Source: Benincasa hispida
Taxonomy: Eukaryota; Streptophyta; Magnoliopsida; Cucurbitales; Cucurbitaceae
Assembly: GCF_009727055.1 (NCBI RefSeq)
Contig: NC_052356.1
Span: 5,511,363 to 5,575,362 of the forward strand
Reading direction: 5' to 3'
Length of the DNA: 64,000 nucleotides
In this document: positions 24,931 through 37,843 of the stretch, piece by piece
Numbering within the stretch: the stretch's first letter is position 1
Layout of the letters: each line of letters begins with the position of its first letter
Translations under genes and position numbers: made by a program
The notes under the pieces: generated by a model
Databases searched by the model: none
The model's input: only the letters and a program-made list of their open reading frames with translations
Told to the model about the DNA's origin: nothing

Positions 24931-25073
24931 CGTCTTTATCTGGCCGCTGTTGTTGGCAGTTGTTTCTTAGTCTCCGTCTGAACGTCCTCTCAATCTCCAG
25001 GTCGTAATTCGCCAGAGATTGAGAGCTGTAAAGAAATCAGAAAAATTACTGTTAGCACATGGATTTTTTGAAG

Positions 25074-25091
25074 TCCCCAAAAACAGCGTAA
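25074..25091 (-). other. Primer-binding site region of the second Athila element
   Basis: On the minus strand TTACGCTGTTTTTGGGGA corresponds to the TGGCGCCGTTGCCGGGGA primer site of Athila elements, with several substitutions. It lies directly inside the 5' LTR. Confidence 0.45.
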
Positions 25092-25094
25092 AAA

Positions 25095-27184
25095 ACTTGA
25101 TGATGGGAAATTAGATGTCAATTACTCAACAACTAAAATTCTGTGGATGCAATATGCGATGCATGTCCTTAATGTATGCGTTGATTATCATGCGTCGTGG
25201 TCATACGTTGGAAGCATTAATCAATGTATGCGATGACCATGCGTCCTGTCACAAGTTTTCTTGCACTCACGCCAAGTATAACGCGAATGCAATTTTCTTG
25301 GGTGATCCGAGGTCGAACTCAGGGACTTGTAGCTAGACGAATGTGATAATGTGCATGCGGCAGTTTGAATAAAAGAATGATGGAGGGGTTTCTATGCTAA
25401 CACTACTTCTACTCCTAAGTAACAGACAACGCAATGGGAGTGTGAATGAGAGGTAGAGACACGACAACTCTTGACATGGAACAAATGAATGGGAAAATAG
25501 ATAAAATGTGGATATGTCTTCATTGCAACCCTTAAGAGTGACCGCAAGGGCAACCTTAGTCAACACAAGCTATACGATCATGCTACACACACTTGAGCCT
25601 AACTCTAGGACCTATGCGATGTATATGCAATAGTGTCGGAAAGCCTATGCCTGCCTAAACCTCCATAACCTGCTCACGTGCTCTCGCCGCATGAGCATGA
25701 TGGCCACATACCACCGTATCCTACTTCCTGAATGCATGCAATATCCTATCCGTAGGGTGCATACGCTATGTAAAAGCAAACGGAGCTTATCTCTAAGTTT
25801 CCCATTCTTGCTTATGCGTTCCAATCCGCTCTCTCGAGTTTTAGATTTAGATTTTAGACTACTTTCTCAAGTATGCCTAAATGATGAATGATGCGCTCAT
25901 AAGACAAAGTAACCACATGAACTTTGCTGACATAAGATTTTTCCTATCTCTAGTGAATAATAACTTACATTGCTTAATGCGACCAGCCACTTACCCTCCC
26001 GGGCAGTTAGTTGTTGTTGACTTTACTCATAGACAAGCGTTGCATCCACCTATAGATAGGCGTAGCTACAGCTTCACACTAAGCAAATAAGGTTTACTCA
26101 CACACTCACGTAATGCACACCTTTCGGTGATTTGCAACATGCTTCATTTCCCTAATTCACATGACTAAGTATGCGATACTCTAGCAATCTCACTAAGTGA
26201 TGCAATGAAAGTTAAAGATGCTAAGTAAAAAAGATGAAGATGGAGTCGAAGGAAACACAGAAATGCATTGAACACATCATGTATTAATTCTTTAATCACA
26301 AAATGTAATATAATACAATATAAGAAAATAAGAGAAAATGAAATGACCAGTTGGAAGCAATGACTTGCTTCCTGCAGATGTGCGTCAAGGTTGCCGGTGG
26401 TGCCATAAATGGGCGAAGGAGCTAACTCTCTTGAGATCTAGCTCCGATCGAAGGCTCCGGTCTCACTCGGAATGGATGAAGGAGGTGAAGAACTCTCAAG
26501 CTTCTTCTTACGTATTTGTCTGGATCGCAGAGATAAACCCTGGATAAGTTGAAATTCTGCTCATCAACTTCTTTATATAGAGCCTAGATCGTCGACAACA
26601 TTAATGGACTGCTCTGATTCTGACATTTGCGGTGCGTTTAGTTTTTTTTCTGAATCTTTGCTGCTAACGTCGTGGTAGGTGAAATGTCAACATCAGCTTT
26701 TGATTTTCCTAAAATGTACGTTGATGCGTTCATTCCACCAATCTTACGTTAATCCCTCTATTATACGTTATCGTGTAGCTGCAATCATTCAGTGACCGCA
26801 TTCGCTTAATACCGTAACTTCGACATGATGACCGCAATTGCTTGACGAGTGTAACTCCCATGCGATGGACTTATGTGGCTGATTACCGCAACACCCATGT
26901 GTTGATCGAACACGTTCGCCTTCACGATGGAGAGTTTCTCTGCATGCGGTCGTTTATGCGATGGTTCGTCTTCCGCATTTGCGTCCATTTCCTACGTTAG
27001 CTACAAAAATAGAACATTGAACACATAATAACGCATAATAATGGGTTAGCTGAGATTCATCATGCTGAACGACGCAAACTCATTTTCTCATGAATTCCTA
27101 ACATAATTGCCACATATTCTGCTTAACAACCCTCATAATTCTAATTAAAAGGCCTAAGATGACATGCATTTCTACATGTCATCA
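25095..27184 (-). repeat. 5' LTR of the second Athila element
   Basis: On the minus strand it starts TGATGACATGTAGAAATG at 27184 and ends near 25095-25101 beside the primer site. It is about 2.09 kb long. Homology to 16529-18271 is clear in blocks but gapped. Confidence 0.7.
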
Positions 27185-27571
27185 CTTTTCTTCTTCCTTT
27201 CAATAACTCTCTCAAAGAAAATCCTTTTTTCTCAACAAAATTAAAGTGAAGAGCCCACAACTTCTTCCGGTTCTTGACCTTGAAGATAACAAGGAGGACT
27301 TCATAGTCGTGTTTAGAAGGTTTTCGTTGCCGTGTTCATTGAAGAACAATCCGTGACTTGGGAGATAAGTTCGTGATCTTTGGAGAAAAGAAAGGTTTTT
27401 TTTACAAAAGTGAGTAAATCATTCTTCCATCAATCTCTGTCATTTGTAGAAAGCATGCTTAGGTTATGTTTATCCTTTTGTATTATTTTCTCTGTTTTTT
27501 AGTTTGTTCCAAAAAGAATTCATTAACCCAAAGGCGATCACTCACTTCAGTTGAGAATTCAATTCCTTCCA
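27185..27571 (+). repeat. Right part of the split copia-type LTR
   Basis: This is the 3' end of an LTR ending CCTTCCA, directly followed by a primer-binding site (27573-27585). With 15486-16528 it forms one LTR separated by the Athila insertion. It shares the AGAACCCACAACTTCTTC-to-GTTCGTGA layout with the ends of the solo LTRs. Confidence 0.7.
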
Positions 27572-27572
27572 T

Positions 27573-27585
27573 TGGTATTAGAGCC
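27573..27585 (+). other. Primer-binding site of the split copia-type element
   Basis: TGGTATTAGAGCC resembles TGGTATCAGAGCC, complementary to the 3' end of plant initiator Met tRNA and typical of copia elements. It marks the start of the internal region on the plus strand. Confidence 0.7.
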
Positions 27586-28403
27586 AAATTGTGTCTCTGA
27601 ATTTCTTTTTGGTAACGAAAATCAGAGAAATGGTGGATAATTTTACTACATTGTGAGTGTGGGTTTTACACTTTGGATGTTTTCAAAATTTGATACTTAG
27701 ATTTACTGCTTTAAATCGTTTAAAGTTGTAAGGGCCAAGCGCTTTGAGCGTTTAATTCTTGCTATCAAGTCTGTAAGTTCGTGTCGATCATGATACAAGT
27801 ATTGCTGAGAAGATCGGTGCAATTTGGAGCAAGAACGGACTAATTATGAAACAAAAATTGCATTATGTGCTAAGCATGACGGGAGAGTGTTGTTACGTTG
27901 CCCTTTACGCTAGAGCACAGAAGGACAAGTGTCATTACACTCTAGTCAAGAGACGAATGGTAGTGGCATAATGGATGGCGCGAGAAGGTGGTGCGGTGGA
28001 TGGCGAGAGATGAACGATAGTGACATGGTGGTTGACGTTGATGGAGGCTACCGACGATGAACAATGGTGTTGCCGTGGGCGAATTTAGGTAGCGACACAT
28101 GCAGATTTAGTAGGTCGACGACATAGCTGGGCATGGATCTAAGGCTGGACAGTGGGGTTTATTTCAAATAATCCATATATATATCTGGTTGATGGCGCGG
28201 GGTGAGAAGATCCGGTCGACAGTGCGGGTTTTGGACGAGATGAAGATGAAGATGGGAAGAAGAAGAGATGAAGATGGGGAGAGTTCTTGGACACACAAAC
28301 CAAGGAATAAAAGTACATATATATACTGTGATATATATAATCGTTTATTTTATATAAACGATGATGGTTTTTGTATTTAGATTTCTTGTTTATGATATAT
28401 ATG

Positions 28404-28404
<1 letters not shown>

Positions 28405-28440
<36 letters not shown>
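28405..28440. repeat. (AT)n microsatellite
   Basis: About eighteen uninterrupted AT units. Confidence 0.9.
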
Positions 28441-28443
<3 letters not shown>

Positions 28444-28725
28444 GTGTTGAACATTAAGTCCGTCTGTGACTTATATACTTTGGTAGATATTTATGTTTAT
28501 TTTTGACTACTTTGAATTTATCATATAAACTGTGATTTATATTATACTGTCATGTGGATACGGTTATATCAGAACTTTTGAAAGGTACAACAATATATTT
28601 GAGTACACTTATATTTCATACATTGGTTAGAATATTTGCAAGCATCTAATACAATGTTCTAAGGAATATTTAAAAATAACCATGAATCCATCAGAAAAAC
28701 CAATAAGTTGCCATGAAACAGTTGT

Positions 28726-28800
28726 ATTTGAGTACATATCAGATATATTTACCAGTATATTTGAGTACATATCAGATAATTTACCAGTCTATTTCATATA
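28726..28800. repeat. TATTTGAGTACATATCAGATA tandem pair
   Basis: TATTTGAGTACATATCAGAT occurs twice, about 40 bases apart (near 28728 and 28768), each followed by an ATTTACCAGT word. A weaker third copy lies near 28598. Confidence 0.75.
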
Positions 28801-28888
28801 TTTGTTAGAATATTTTCAAATAAATAATGGAATATATTACATAATATAAAAAATCAACATGAAAAATGAAATGGAAGATAAAATCATA

Positions 28889-29024
28889 TTAAATGTCATT
28901 TTCTCCCTCCAAATAAAAATGAAAAAAAAATATTAAATACATTTTCTCTCTCCAATTGAAAATGGAAAAAAATTATAGTAAATGCATTTTCTCTCTCCAT
29001 AATAAATATATTTCTCTCTCCATC
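28889..29024. repeat. Four-copy CATTTTCTCTCTCCA array
   Basis: ATTAAATRCATTTTCTCTCTCC-like words start near 28889, 28932, 28976 and 29001, separated by AAAATGGAAAAA-type A-rich spacers. The period is 25-45 bases. Confidence 0.7.
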
Positions 29025-29066
29025 ATTAAGGGAGCTTCAAAAATAGGAAATACATAAATGTATTTA

Positions 29067-32000
29067 TGATGCATGTCATAAAATGCATGTTTTCGGGCTT
29101 TTATCTCGTGTTAAAATTGACTTTTGCATGTGTTTTCCCCCTAAATTTAGTCTTATTTGGTTAAAATGATCTTGTGAGGGTTTGTTTTAGTTTACATGGT
29201 GTTATTTGTTGATTTAGAGTTGTTTTTGGGGATCTTTTTAGGAAACTTAGGCTAGACTACGGTTTTTTGGTTTGATGCGATTGTATTACTAAAAGTATTG
29301 CGGCTGCATCAGTGAGCCCTAATTTTCCAGATTTCGACCCAGTCAAGGGAGTTGCGATTTTCACGTTCTAATAAGTTGGGTAACCTTGATTTCGGCTGGT
29401 AACCCCTCTAAGCATGGAATTCGACCCTTCCCAACCATTTTGGGGTGTATATAAGATGGATAAGACCTTTATTTCAAGATACAACTCTTTACCTCCGAAT
29501 TCATCACTTTCTTCCTAACGTTTCTGTCATTTCCAATAGTTCTTTTAGACATATTCTCAACTTCTCAAGTCAGTAGCCTTAAGAATGAAAGTTCCTCTTA
29601 GATATAGTGGCTCTAGTTCATGAAGGAGTAATATAACATGCAACAGAAGAATTTAGAATCAATAAGCACTTTAACTATACCTAATTTGAGTTTTAAACAT
29701 GCTACTCATGAGATATTTATAAGAGGGTTTGAACAAAACATTACCTTTGTAGATCTCTCCACGAATTCAGCAAAATTTCCATGAATTTGAGCTTAATTCT
29801 TCAAGTAGACCACCATTAAGATCTTCTCCACTAATCTCCAAGAAGGAATGTATGGTAACAAAACATTACCTTTGTAGATCTCTCCACTAATTTGCAGCAA
29901 TTTAGGTGTGAAACTCAGATTCATCTCTCAATTCCTTGGATGAAGCTTCAATTCATAGGCTGGATTCATGTAGGAAGAAGGGCTGCATGTAGGGCATCTC
30001 CTACTTGGAGTTTAATTGAAGATCAAAGTGGATTTTGGTGATTAACCACCCAAATGAGGTTAGTGGATTTTTTCAATTTTTGGAAAAAATCCACTAACTC
30101 TAATCAATTTTATTTAAATTTATTTTTCTTTTAAATAAAACTATTTTATTTAAATTTTAGTTTTATAAAATTAATTCAAAATAATTTATTTAAATAAAAC
30201 TAATTTCAATTTTAATTAAACCTTTTAATTAAAAATTATTAATTTAATATCTTAATATTAAATTAATAAAACACCCATTCGATCAATATGATTAAATTTC
30301 ATATAACTAATATTTAAATCATAATTTAAATATTAATTGATTCTCCAATTTCGTTTAATTTCGACTAAATTAAACGTTTTAATTGTATCGTATACAATCA
30401 ATTGAAAACCCTAAAATTATTCAAATTCATAACCCTAAATTCAATTTTCATCCGATCAATACTCAATTTATTATTCCAATTTATGAGCTAGTACATGGAC
30501 CTAGTGGATCTACAGATCATGAACTCCAACGATTTATAATTAATTGGTTAAACTCTTTAAACCGAATTAATTACTATTCATTAACTATTAAGGCACACCA
30601 CTATAGCTCGATAGTTGCACTCTCTTCATTGTAGATGTATTTATGTACATGTTAACCATAATCGATAAGTTGAACCTTCACAAGTCATTTGTATTTACAG
30701 TTTGGTCAAAATTACCCTTTTACCCCTGTAAATGCATCTATTCATTAAGCTCCCACTGACGCTTTAATGAATAACTGATTCATAATACCACTTATGAATC
30801 ATATCTTTCTCTATCACGAGAGGGTGAAGCCTCGATGTTCAAGATAAAAAATCAGTACTTAAGCGAACAACCTATCTGCTAACCATAAGATGGGTAGGAG
30901 TGAATTCCATCTTACAAGGCTATGTCTCCAGCTATCTATCCAGTCTTATTCCCAAAATGGGAGTCTTATTGAGCAGTGTTATTGGACTACTCTCACCTAT
31001 GAAGATCAAAGAATAATTCTGAATAAACAAGAGTTCATAGCTAGCTTAGGATTAAGATCGAGTTATCCTAGGTTATTTTAGTATGAAATAGTCAATTTTA
31101 ACAGTAAACGGTTGTTATAAAGAAAAGTGACTATTTCGAAGTTCAGTCTTTATGCAAACTCATTGCATAGGATGCCTCCACTCACATGTCTTTACATGAA
31201 TGATCTGTATATCACATCATATGTATCAACATGCAAAATGGGCCGCATCCAATAGTGTTATCAGGATGAGATACCCAATTTCATCCATATACTTATAGAC
31301 CATTTAGACTATATACTATTAACTTGATCCTATTATGTCATCACATAAAATTAAAGTATTCATACTATAGCCATGGATATGTTTATTAGATTTTCATAAT
31401 AGAATGCAATATCAACAACTTTATCGAATAAGATACTCAATAATATTTTATTGATAAATAGAATATTTAACATGAAATTTACTAACTGCGAGTTCTAGGA
31501 CATTCTCAACAGTTCACTCATCCCGTTGAAACGTGCAATGAGGCATGATTTTTCCTTGGAAAAGGGGAATCGCGTTAGGGAAATACTAACGAGTTGAAGG
31601 CTTAATTAAAGATCCCTTCTTGAGTTGTATTTTTCCAACATTTCCATTTCATTTATTTATTGTAGTTATTTTATTTTCCCAATCGGACACTATCTTGTAG
31701 CTATGGTTTATGATTTAATAAAGATGCTTATTTTTTTCACTTACCATGAGCTAAATTATTTTAGGGATTCAATAAGGTGGATGCCCTAGGATTTTTGTGG
31801 CTTAAGCAATGTTGCACTGACACCAACTTAATTTCTGCATTCTCTTTGTTGAAATTAAAGATAGTATTGTTAAATAAACTGGCCACTTAATTTAACAATC
31901 TAGTGGAGCTTTAGTGATGAAAAGGCTAAAGCGTAAACAGATCTTACAAAGGGATATAGGACTAAGAACCTAGGAATAGGAAGGTCACGTTGTTGTTCCG

Positions 32001-33560
32001 TGCATAAGTGTGCTTATCTTTATTGTGTGCTATGTTGTGTTCCTAATCACTTAGTGAAATCTACTTAAAATGCACAAGTTTTACTCCTAACAGTCCAAGT
32101 ATAAACTAATCAAGAGGTAGTCTCGGCAAGAACTGAGGTCGAACACGTGGATTTCAATTAAAATAATAACTAATCTAGCTGATGGAATTATTTTGTCAAA
32201 CGTAGGGGAAGGTGTATGAAGTGGCAAAGATGATGTTGTGTGTGTGAAATGCATAACATAAACTACAATGGCGTAAATAGAGGTGCAATAGAGTGTGTGA
32301 AGGGAAATAGAAGTATGAACACGTAGAATAGTTTGGTTGTGAAATGAATGAGAAAATGGAGTTAGGATGAGCATCTCTCATACCTTTGAACCTAATGACA
32401 AGCTTATGTTCATGTTTGTAACCTTTATGACTCCACCTCTTGGTGAGTTAGCCACACTAGTCATGTCTCCATGATGCATGCATAGGTTACTTAGAACGTA
32501 AGGAATTACTTATCTCTAAGCATTTCTCTTACTTGGATGGATGAAATCCACAATCTCTTGCTTTCTCGAGTAGTTAATTGCTACCTTATGAATCCAATGG
32601 TCAGGGATTCACAAGTTGGATTTGTTTCATCACCCAAATGAACACTTGCTTACTCATTTAAGTTCATTGGCATGAGATTTAACTCATTACAACTTACTAA
32701 TGATTTAGCTACTCATGGTGAGAAGAAAAGAGATGATAACGATGAAGGAAATAGTCATGATATAAATATTCAAAAGAATCCAAAATAGTTTGTTGCAATG
32801 ATGCGAAAAAACAAAGGATGAAGAAGTAAAAGATGATAATGATGAGATAAGGATGTTGCTATGCTCGGCGGTGGATGATGGGGAAGCTTTTCTCTCGAGC
32901 TTGCTTTTTCGACGGGATGGGTGGTGTTTCTTGAGAAGGATCTTTTTGGAAATGGTGATGCGAAAAAATTCTCTGGAAATTCTCTCGAATCTCAGAGAAT
33001 GTTCTCCTTGGAAAATGGAACTTTCTACCATCTTGTGTGAAACTGGGATTCTCTCTTGAGTCTCTATTTTCTCTCTCTGTTCGTATATCTATCTTCTTTG
33101 GGACGAGGCATATATATAGAGAGAGAATTGGCCGGGGGACTACTTTTGCCACACAGGACTGTGGCAGGTACGTCAGGTGCTATTGCACATCCGGTTCTGC
33201 ATTTGTAGGCACATTAGATACTTTTGTGCATCTGCTTCTGCAATTGTTGGTGGTCCCCCCTTTTTTGGATGCGATTAGCTCTTGGTTGCATCTTAGGTGG
33301 ATTTGCCGCATGTTTCTTCTTGTGATTGCTCTATCTTTCAAGTCTTTATCGTCTTATGTTCACGACTTTCTTGGCCACATGGGTACCTTCTTGTTTCCGG
33401 TGCAAGGTTTTTCTCTCTCTTGAATTCCTGCATATGGAATGTGTTAGTGCACAAACTTTGCTAATGCATTCTCTTAAATCTAATGAGCACATAGGGAAGC
33501 GCAAGTTACAAATACGATAATCAATTTCCAATGATTAAACATGCATTCGATTCATGTGTG
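29067..33560 (+). repeat. Athila/Tat-type LTR sequence, plus strand, with a nested solo LTR
   Basis: It begins TGATGCATGTCATAAAATGC, like the other Athila LTR starts here. A promoter-like GTATATAAGATGG lies at 29449-29461. Beyond the nested copia LTR it has TTCAATAAGGTGGATGCCCT and later GAGGTCGAACACGTGG, comparable to the GGTCGAACTCAGGG block of the element at 16529-27184. Several open frames of 60-130 codons at 32700-33530 have no homology I recognise and are not called. The right edge is approximate; no coding part was found. Confidence 0.45.
29621..31511 (-). mobile_element. Solo LTR, copia-type family
   Basis: On the minus strand it starts TGTTGAGAATGTCCTAGAAC at 31511 and ends CTCCTTCA at 29621. 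A perfect GTTCA duplication flanks it (29616-29620 and 31512-31516). It is 1891 bp long. Family blocks such as GGTCCCCTTGGTAGC-type and AGGTGAGAGTAGTCC are present in reverse complement, but diverged. It interrupts the Athila/Tat-type LTR. Confidence 0.88.
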
Positions 33561-33649
33561 CACAATGACTTACTCCGCCTAAGAAAACTCAACAACGTTA
33601 TAGGTAGTCGAATCATTCGATTAAAAAAAGAAAGCATCCTAATTATTTA

Positions 33650-35233
33650 ATTGAGGCCTGTCGGGACCTCAAGCAAATGAATTTGTAAATCACTCTCAAG
33701 AGCTTTCCTAGTGGGAACAGGTCGTCTCTACAGAGAATCTTGAGTTATTTAAGCTAATTGATGAATTCGAAAGGTAACAAGGGGGGTTTGGAGCTTGTTG
33801 TTTTGATTGCAATGAATTAAAAGTGCATAAAAGTAAAAGCGTAATTTAAAATTGGAATTTGATTTGATTAAAGGCCTAGCCTAGGGAATTTAGATTTAAC
33901 TCATTAAGCTCCAAAGATTAATTGCATATTGATCGGGTGCAAGTGCATGCATCAAATTATAATATAGTTTAATACGGTTAAGACCGAGTATCATTCTCTG
34001 GGGAATTGGTTTAACTCACTCTTAGCTATTCAGAGATTCTTTTAATTTTATTTAAGGGACCGGACTGTGATGAAACTAATCTAATCCTAGAATGCAAAAC
34101 ATATAACATCAGGGCAAAACTAGACAAAGACATGTCCAAGGGCGATGATTTCATTGATGGATCAATTAATTAATTATTTAGATCTCAAATTCATTTTATG
34201 CTAATTATAGACCTCAGAATATTTTATCCAGGTATCCTCTATGGAGAAAAAACCCTTTCTCACACCTAAATATCAACTCATTCTCATGCAATCGATTAGT
34301 TAGACGTAGCACTAGGTTCCTCTATTATCAATCTTTGTTAACCTCCTATCATTTTCATGCATAGATGATTAATAGTTTGATATGCTAGTTTCCATCTAAT
34401 GCCCTCTCTCTCAAGCACGACATCAAATTAAGATCATTCAAACAATAGCTAATTGTTCAAATGCATTAAACATAAGTATGGCAAAATAGTTTAAACATCC
34501 AATAAATTCAAGAATAGTTAACAAAGTTCATAATCCAAAAATTATATCAAAACCCTAAGGACTATAAATCAATCACTCATGGAAGCGATACAATAAAGAC
34601 TATTCATATCCTATCCAAATGTAAAGGAACAGAAAATAAAAGAGGGAAGAAAATGCAAGCCGTGATATTGACTGTCGTCCTCAAGCTCAGGACTGCTCTC
34701 CAACGATCTCAAATCTCCACTCTGATGGAAGCTCCAAGATGTCACCTTTGTTTAGAAATTAGCTCCTTGTGGTGGCCTTGACGGACTCTGTCTAAAACCC
34801 TAAAATAGCCCCCAAAACCAACACCTTTTTCCAAATATGTGGAAGAACTCTTTTATAGATAGTAGTCGCAGCGTTGCAACGCTGTCTAAAGAACAGAGTA
34901 TAACGCGCACCTATTCACAGAGCTGGAGTGTCACAACGCTGCTCTATTTTTCATTCCTCCTAGGTCTCCAGCGAAGCGGGGTAGCATTGTAACGCTATAC
35001 GTGATGATACCCTATTTTTCATCCTTAACAATTTCTTCTGCTTTTCCCCTTGCCCTATGTCAAAATTTTGACATTTCTTGGGGGTATTTTGATAATTTTA
35101 TCCTTGAAAATGCTTGGTCTGGTCCGATTTCTCGATTTCCTACAATTAAACATCAAAAGCATTAAAGATCTCAAATCAAGCATCAAACTAATAAATTCTA
35201 AGCCCAAAAAATGCACTTTTGGAGTGCATTTCA
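33650..35233 (-). repeat. 3' LTR of a third Athila/Tat-type element
   Basis: On the minus strand it begins TGAAATGCACTCCAAAAGTG at 35233, preceded by a purine-rich AAGTTTGGAGTGG tract. It contains the family's ACAGGTCGTCTCTACAGAGA region near 33718. The left edge is approximate. Open frames in it are short and without homology. Confidence 0.55.
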
Positions 35234-36835
35234 CCACTCCAAACTTAACACTTTGCTAGTCCTTAACAAAAAAAGAACAAGAATATAGGGGAGTTCAGAC
35301 AAGCATGCAAATGACTCAAAACCTCCTCATTTGAAATAGGAACATTAGATCCATTAGCAGAAACATTTCAAGCACATCCTAACATTAAAGGATTTCAAGG
35401 CCAAATCTTATTATCCCTCACGTGTATGTAAGCCCTTTTATTTAAATTTTAATAATTTTTCATGATTTTAAATGAACCTTTTTAGTTTTCCCCCTACTTT
35501 AGTTTGGTGAAACTTATTAGAATTTTCTTTATAATTTATGTAGCAAACAAATTACTAGATTGACAATTATTCTTTCTCTTTTTTTTTTTAAGGCAAAAGA
35601 AGAACATCTCATGACACACTACCTTCATTTTGGCTTGCCCACATAGGTTTCATGAATAGCATCTAACTATGAGCAATGTCTTAATCGAAATGCTTAGGCA
35701 TACTCACTTCCTAAGCTACAATAGGAAGGAGGAGTAATCTTCTTTTAGACTATTTTCTTTCTTTTTATATTATATTTTTTCTCATTTTTTTCTTCTTCTT
35801 CCTTTTTTTTTCAATCTTGTAACAAGACTACAAAATACATAAAAAAAAAAAGTTCCTAACTCATTTCAAGACCTTTTGGGTGACAACCTAATTAATTCAA
35901 TGAAATTCATGCTTCACATTAGAAACTTAAGCAAACAAAGCTACGTGCTCAAATATGCAAGGGAATAAAAGCGAGAGTTAAAGAAAACTTAATTCAAGAG
36001 TATGTTATCTTATTTCCATAGCAGATCATCTAATGCACAAATACAAAATAACTCACAAGCAATCATAGTCCTCGCATACTTATCAATTTAACAATTAAAG
36101 TATACATCATTTTTGGACTCAAAATAGAAAAAAGAAATTCTCCAAAAATTTAGCCTCTCAAACATATTCATTTAATTAACATGCATAAATCAATTTTTTC
36201 CTATATACATGCATAGCAGGATAAATATAGACAAACAAGAAAAAGTACGCAATACTTCCCCCACTGCAAACTTAGAAATATTCATTGTTTTCAATGCAAG
36301 AAATAAGCATAGAGAATAAGCGAAACTGGCCTGATTAGTGAAGTGATCCATGTGTGTCAGGCCTGTAAACTACTGCTTTATTGAGGGCTCCTGTAAGATA
36401 GAAACTCAAAATATATAAGACTGAACATCATGAGAGCTAAACTAAAAACAAAAACAAATAAGTTGAAGCAATTGAAAGAAAATAAAACTTGGGTTTCCTC
36501 CCAATAAGCGATTACTTTAACGTCTCGAGCTAGTTGACATGGGAGATTATACATCAAGACACGTAAAAATTCTCCCATTTTTCAGGCCTTTTCTTGCTTG
36601 AATCAATATAAGCTACAAAGTCTTGTAGGCTCACCATCTTCTCCTGGGCACCTGAAAGCAAAAAAGTTATCTTTGGTGTTTTTAATATAAGGAAAATTAA
36701 AAGATGAAAAATTAAATGCAGATTCATATTTAGAAGGCTTAAAAGAGAGAGAAAAATCAAAAATGAGAGAGCTCTCAAGAGATGGAAAACAAGGCTCTTC
36801 AACCTCAACCCCTAAACCTACATTACTAAGTAATT
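35234..36835 (-). other. Untranslated 3' internal region of the third Athila/Tat-type element
   Basis: No gene is visible. The link to the family is the block TTTTGGCTTGCCCACATAGG near 35630, followed by CATCTAACTATGAGCAA, the same conserved non-coding block as at 18639 and 18774. Long poly-pyrimidine stretches (35575-35590, 35755-35815) are present. The matching coding region and 5' LTR are missing from the window. Confidence 0.5.
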
Positions 36836-37331
36836 GTGTTTAAGTCTCTTTTTAATGACGTGCTTATAATGTTAGTAAGTGTTAATTTAAGTGTATGCTA
36901 TGTAGAATGTATATAAAGGTTAAGAAGAATTTCTCTAAGTGTTAAGAAGATATGCCTCGGGTAGCTTGTTAGACAACCAAAACTCAGTAACGTATTGAGA
37001 GTTGCAAGTAAAGGGAAGTTAGGAGTGAAGTGAAGCCAAATGAGGGAAGGAAATTCCCTAAGTATGGAATATTGGAGCTCTTGGGTGAATAAGGAAACTT
37101 GACACTTGAGAGAAATGGAGAGTTTGAGAAGGAAGACATTGGCAAGGTTATGCACCCAAGGGTTAAAGAGAGGAAGTTGGATGGGCATGACATGAGGCAT
37201 GCACTGATGGCTATATCAAGGTTAGTATATCTAGCAAGTAAGGACTTGCTCAAGGCTACCAAAGAAGGAATTAACCTCACAAGGAGGTTAGTGAAAGCCA
37301 AGGTAAATGGAAGATGAGTAGGCGAACGTGC
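36836..37331. other. Unassigned block next to the copia remnant
   Basis: This is less AT-rich than its surroundings and has open frames in both directions (37099-37317 plus; 36898-37301 minus). None resembles a family I know. It ends abruptly where copia integrase sequence begins, so it is likely part of another insertion or a deletion joint. Confidence 0.35.
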
Positions 37332-37843
37332 CTAGGTAATTTCTTTTTCCAACTTTTGAATTTCTCCCTCTAATATTGGAAACTTCGTCTCAATAAAATG
37401 ACAATCAGCAAATTGTGTAGTAAATACATCACTCGTTAAGGGTTCAAGATATTTAATAATTGATGGGGAAACATATCCAACATATATTTCTAACCTCCTA
37501 TGAGGACCCATCTTAGTACGTTGTGGTGGAACAATTGGAATATATACTGCACATCCAAAAATTCTCAAATGAGAAATATTTAGCTCATGGCCATAAGCTA
37601 ATTGTAATGGTGAGTACTTATGATAAGCTACTGGTCTAATGCATACAATTAACGTTGCATGCAAAATAGCATGTTCCCTACAGATGTAGAAAGCTTAGCT
37701 CTCATAAGTAATGGTCTAGCAATTAATTGCAAACGTTTTATAAATAATTCTGCTAAACCATTTTGTGTATGAACATGAGCTAAAAGATGTTCAACACTTA
37801 TCCCAATTAACATACAATAATTATCAAAAGCTTGGGATGTAAA

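Larger units (their letters stand above)
16529..27184 (-). mobile_element. Athila-type Ty3/gypsy retrotransposon, degenerate
   Basis: A 10.7-kb minus-strand element: 5' LTR about 25095-27184, primer site 25074-25091, gag, protease, reverse transcriptase, RNase H, integrase, a long untranslated 3' part, then 3' LTR about 16529-18271. On the minus strand the LTRs begin TGATGACATG (27184) and TGATAACGGG (18271); a G-rich purine tract TTTGGGGGTG precedes the latter. Every gene has stops or frameshifts, so the copy is inactive, but all domains are present in normal order. It inserted into a copia-type LTR. The flanks share only CTTT, so the duplication is 4 bp or an eroded 5 bp. Confidence 0.85.
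27586..29066 (+). other. Leader and undefined remnant with simple repeats
   Basis: Internal sequence follows the primer site but no gag, protease or pol could be read. It holds repeated GGTGGNGNGGTGGATGGCGAG-like words near 27960-28030, an (AT)n run (28405-28440), and two further tandem repeats. The 63-codon open frame at 28189-28380 has no recognisable features and is not called. Confidence 0.45.

Noticed and set aside
32705..33531. Several overlapping open frames of 60-130 codons on both strands
   Set aside because: They lie in LTR-type sequence, overlap one another on opposite strands and show no recognisable motif.
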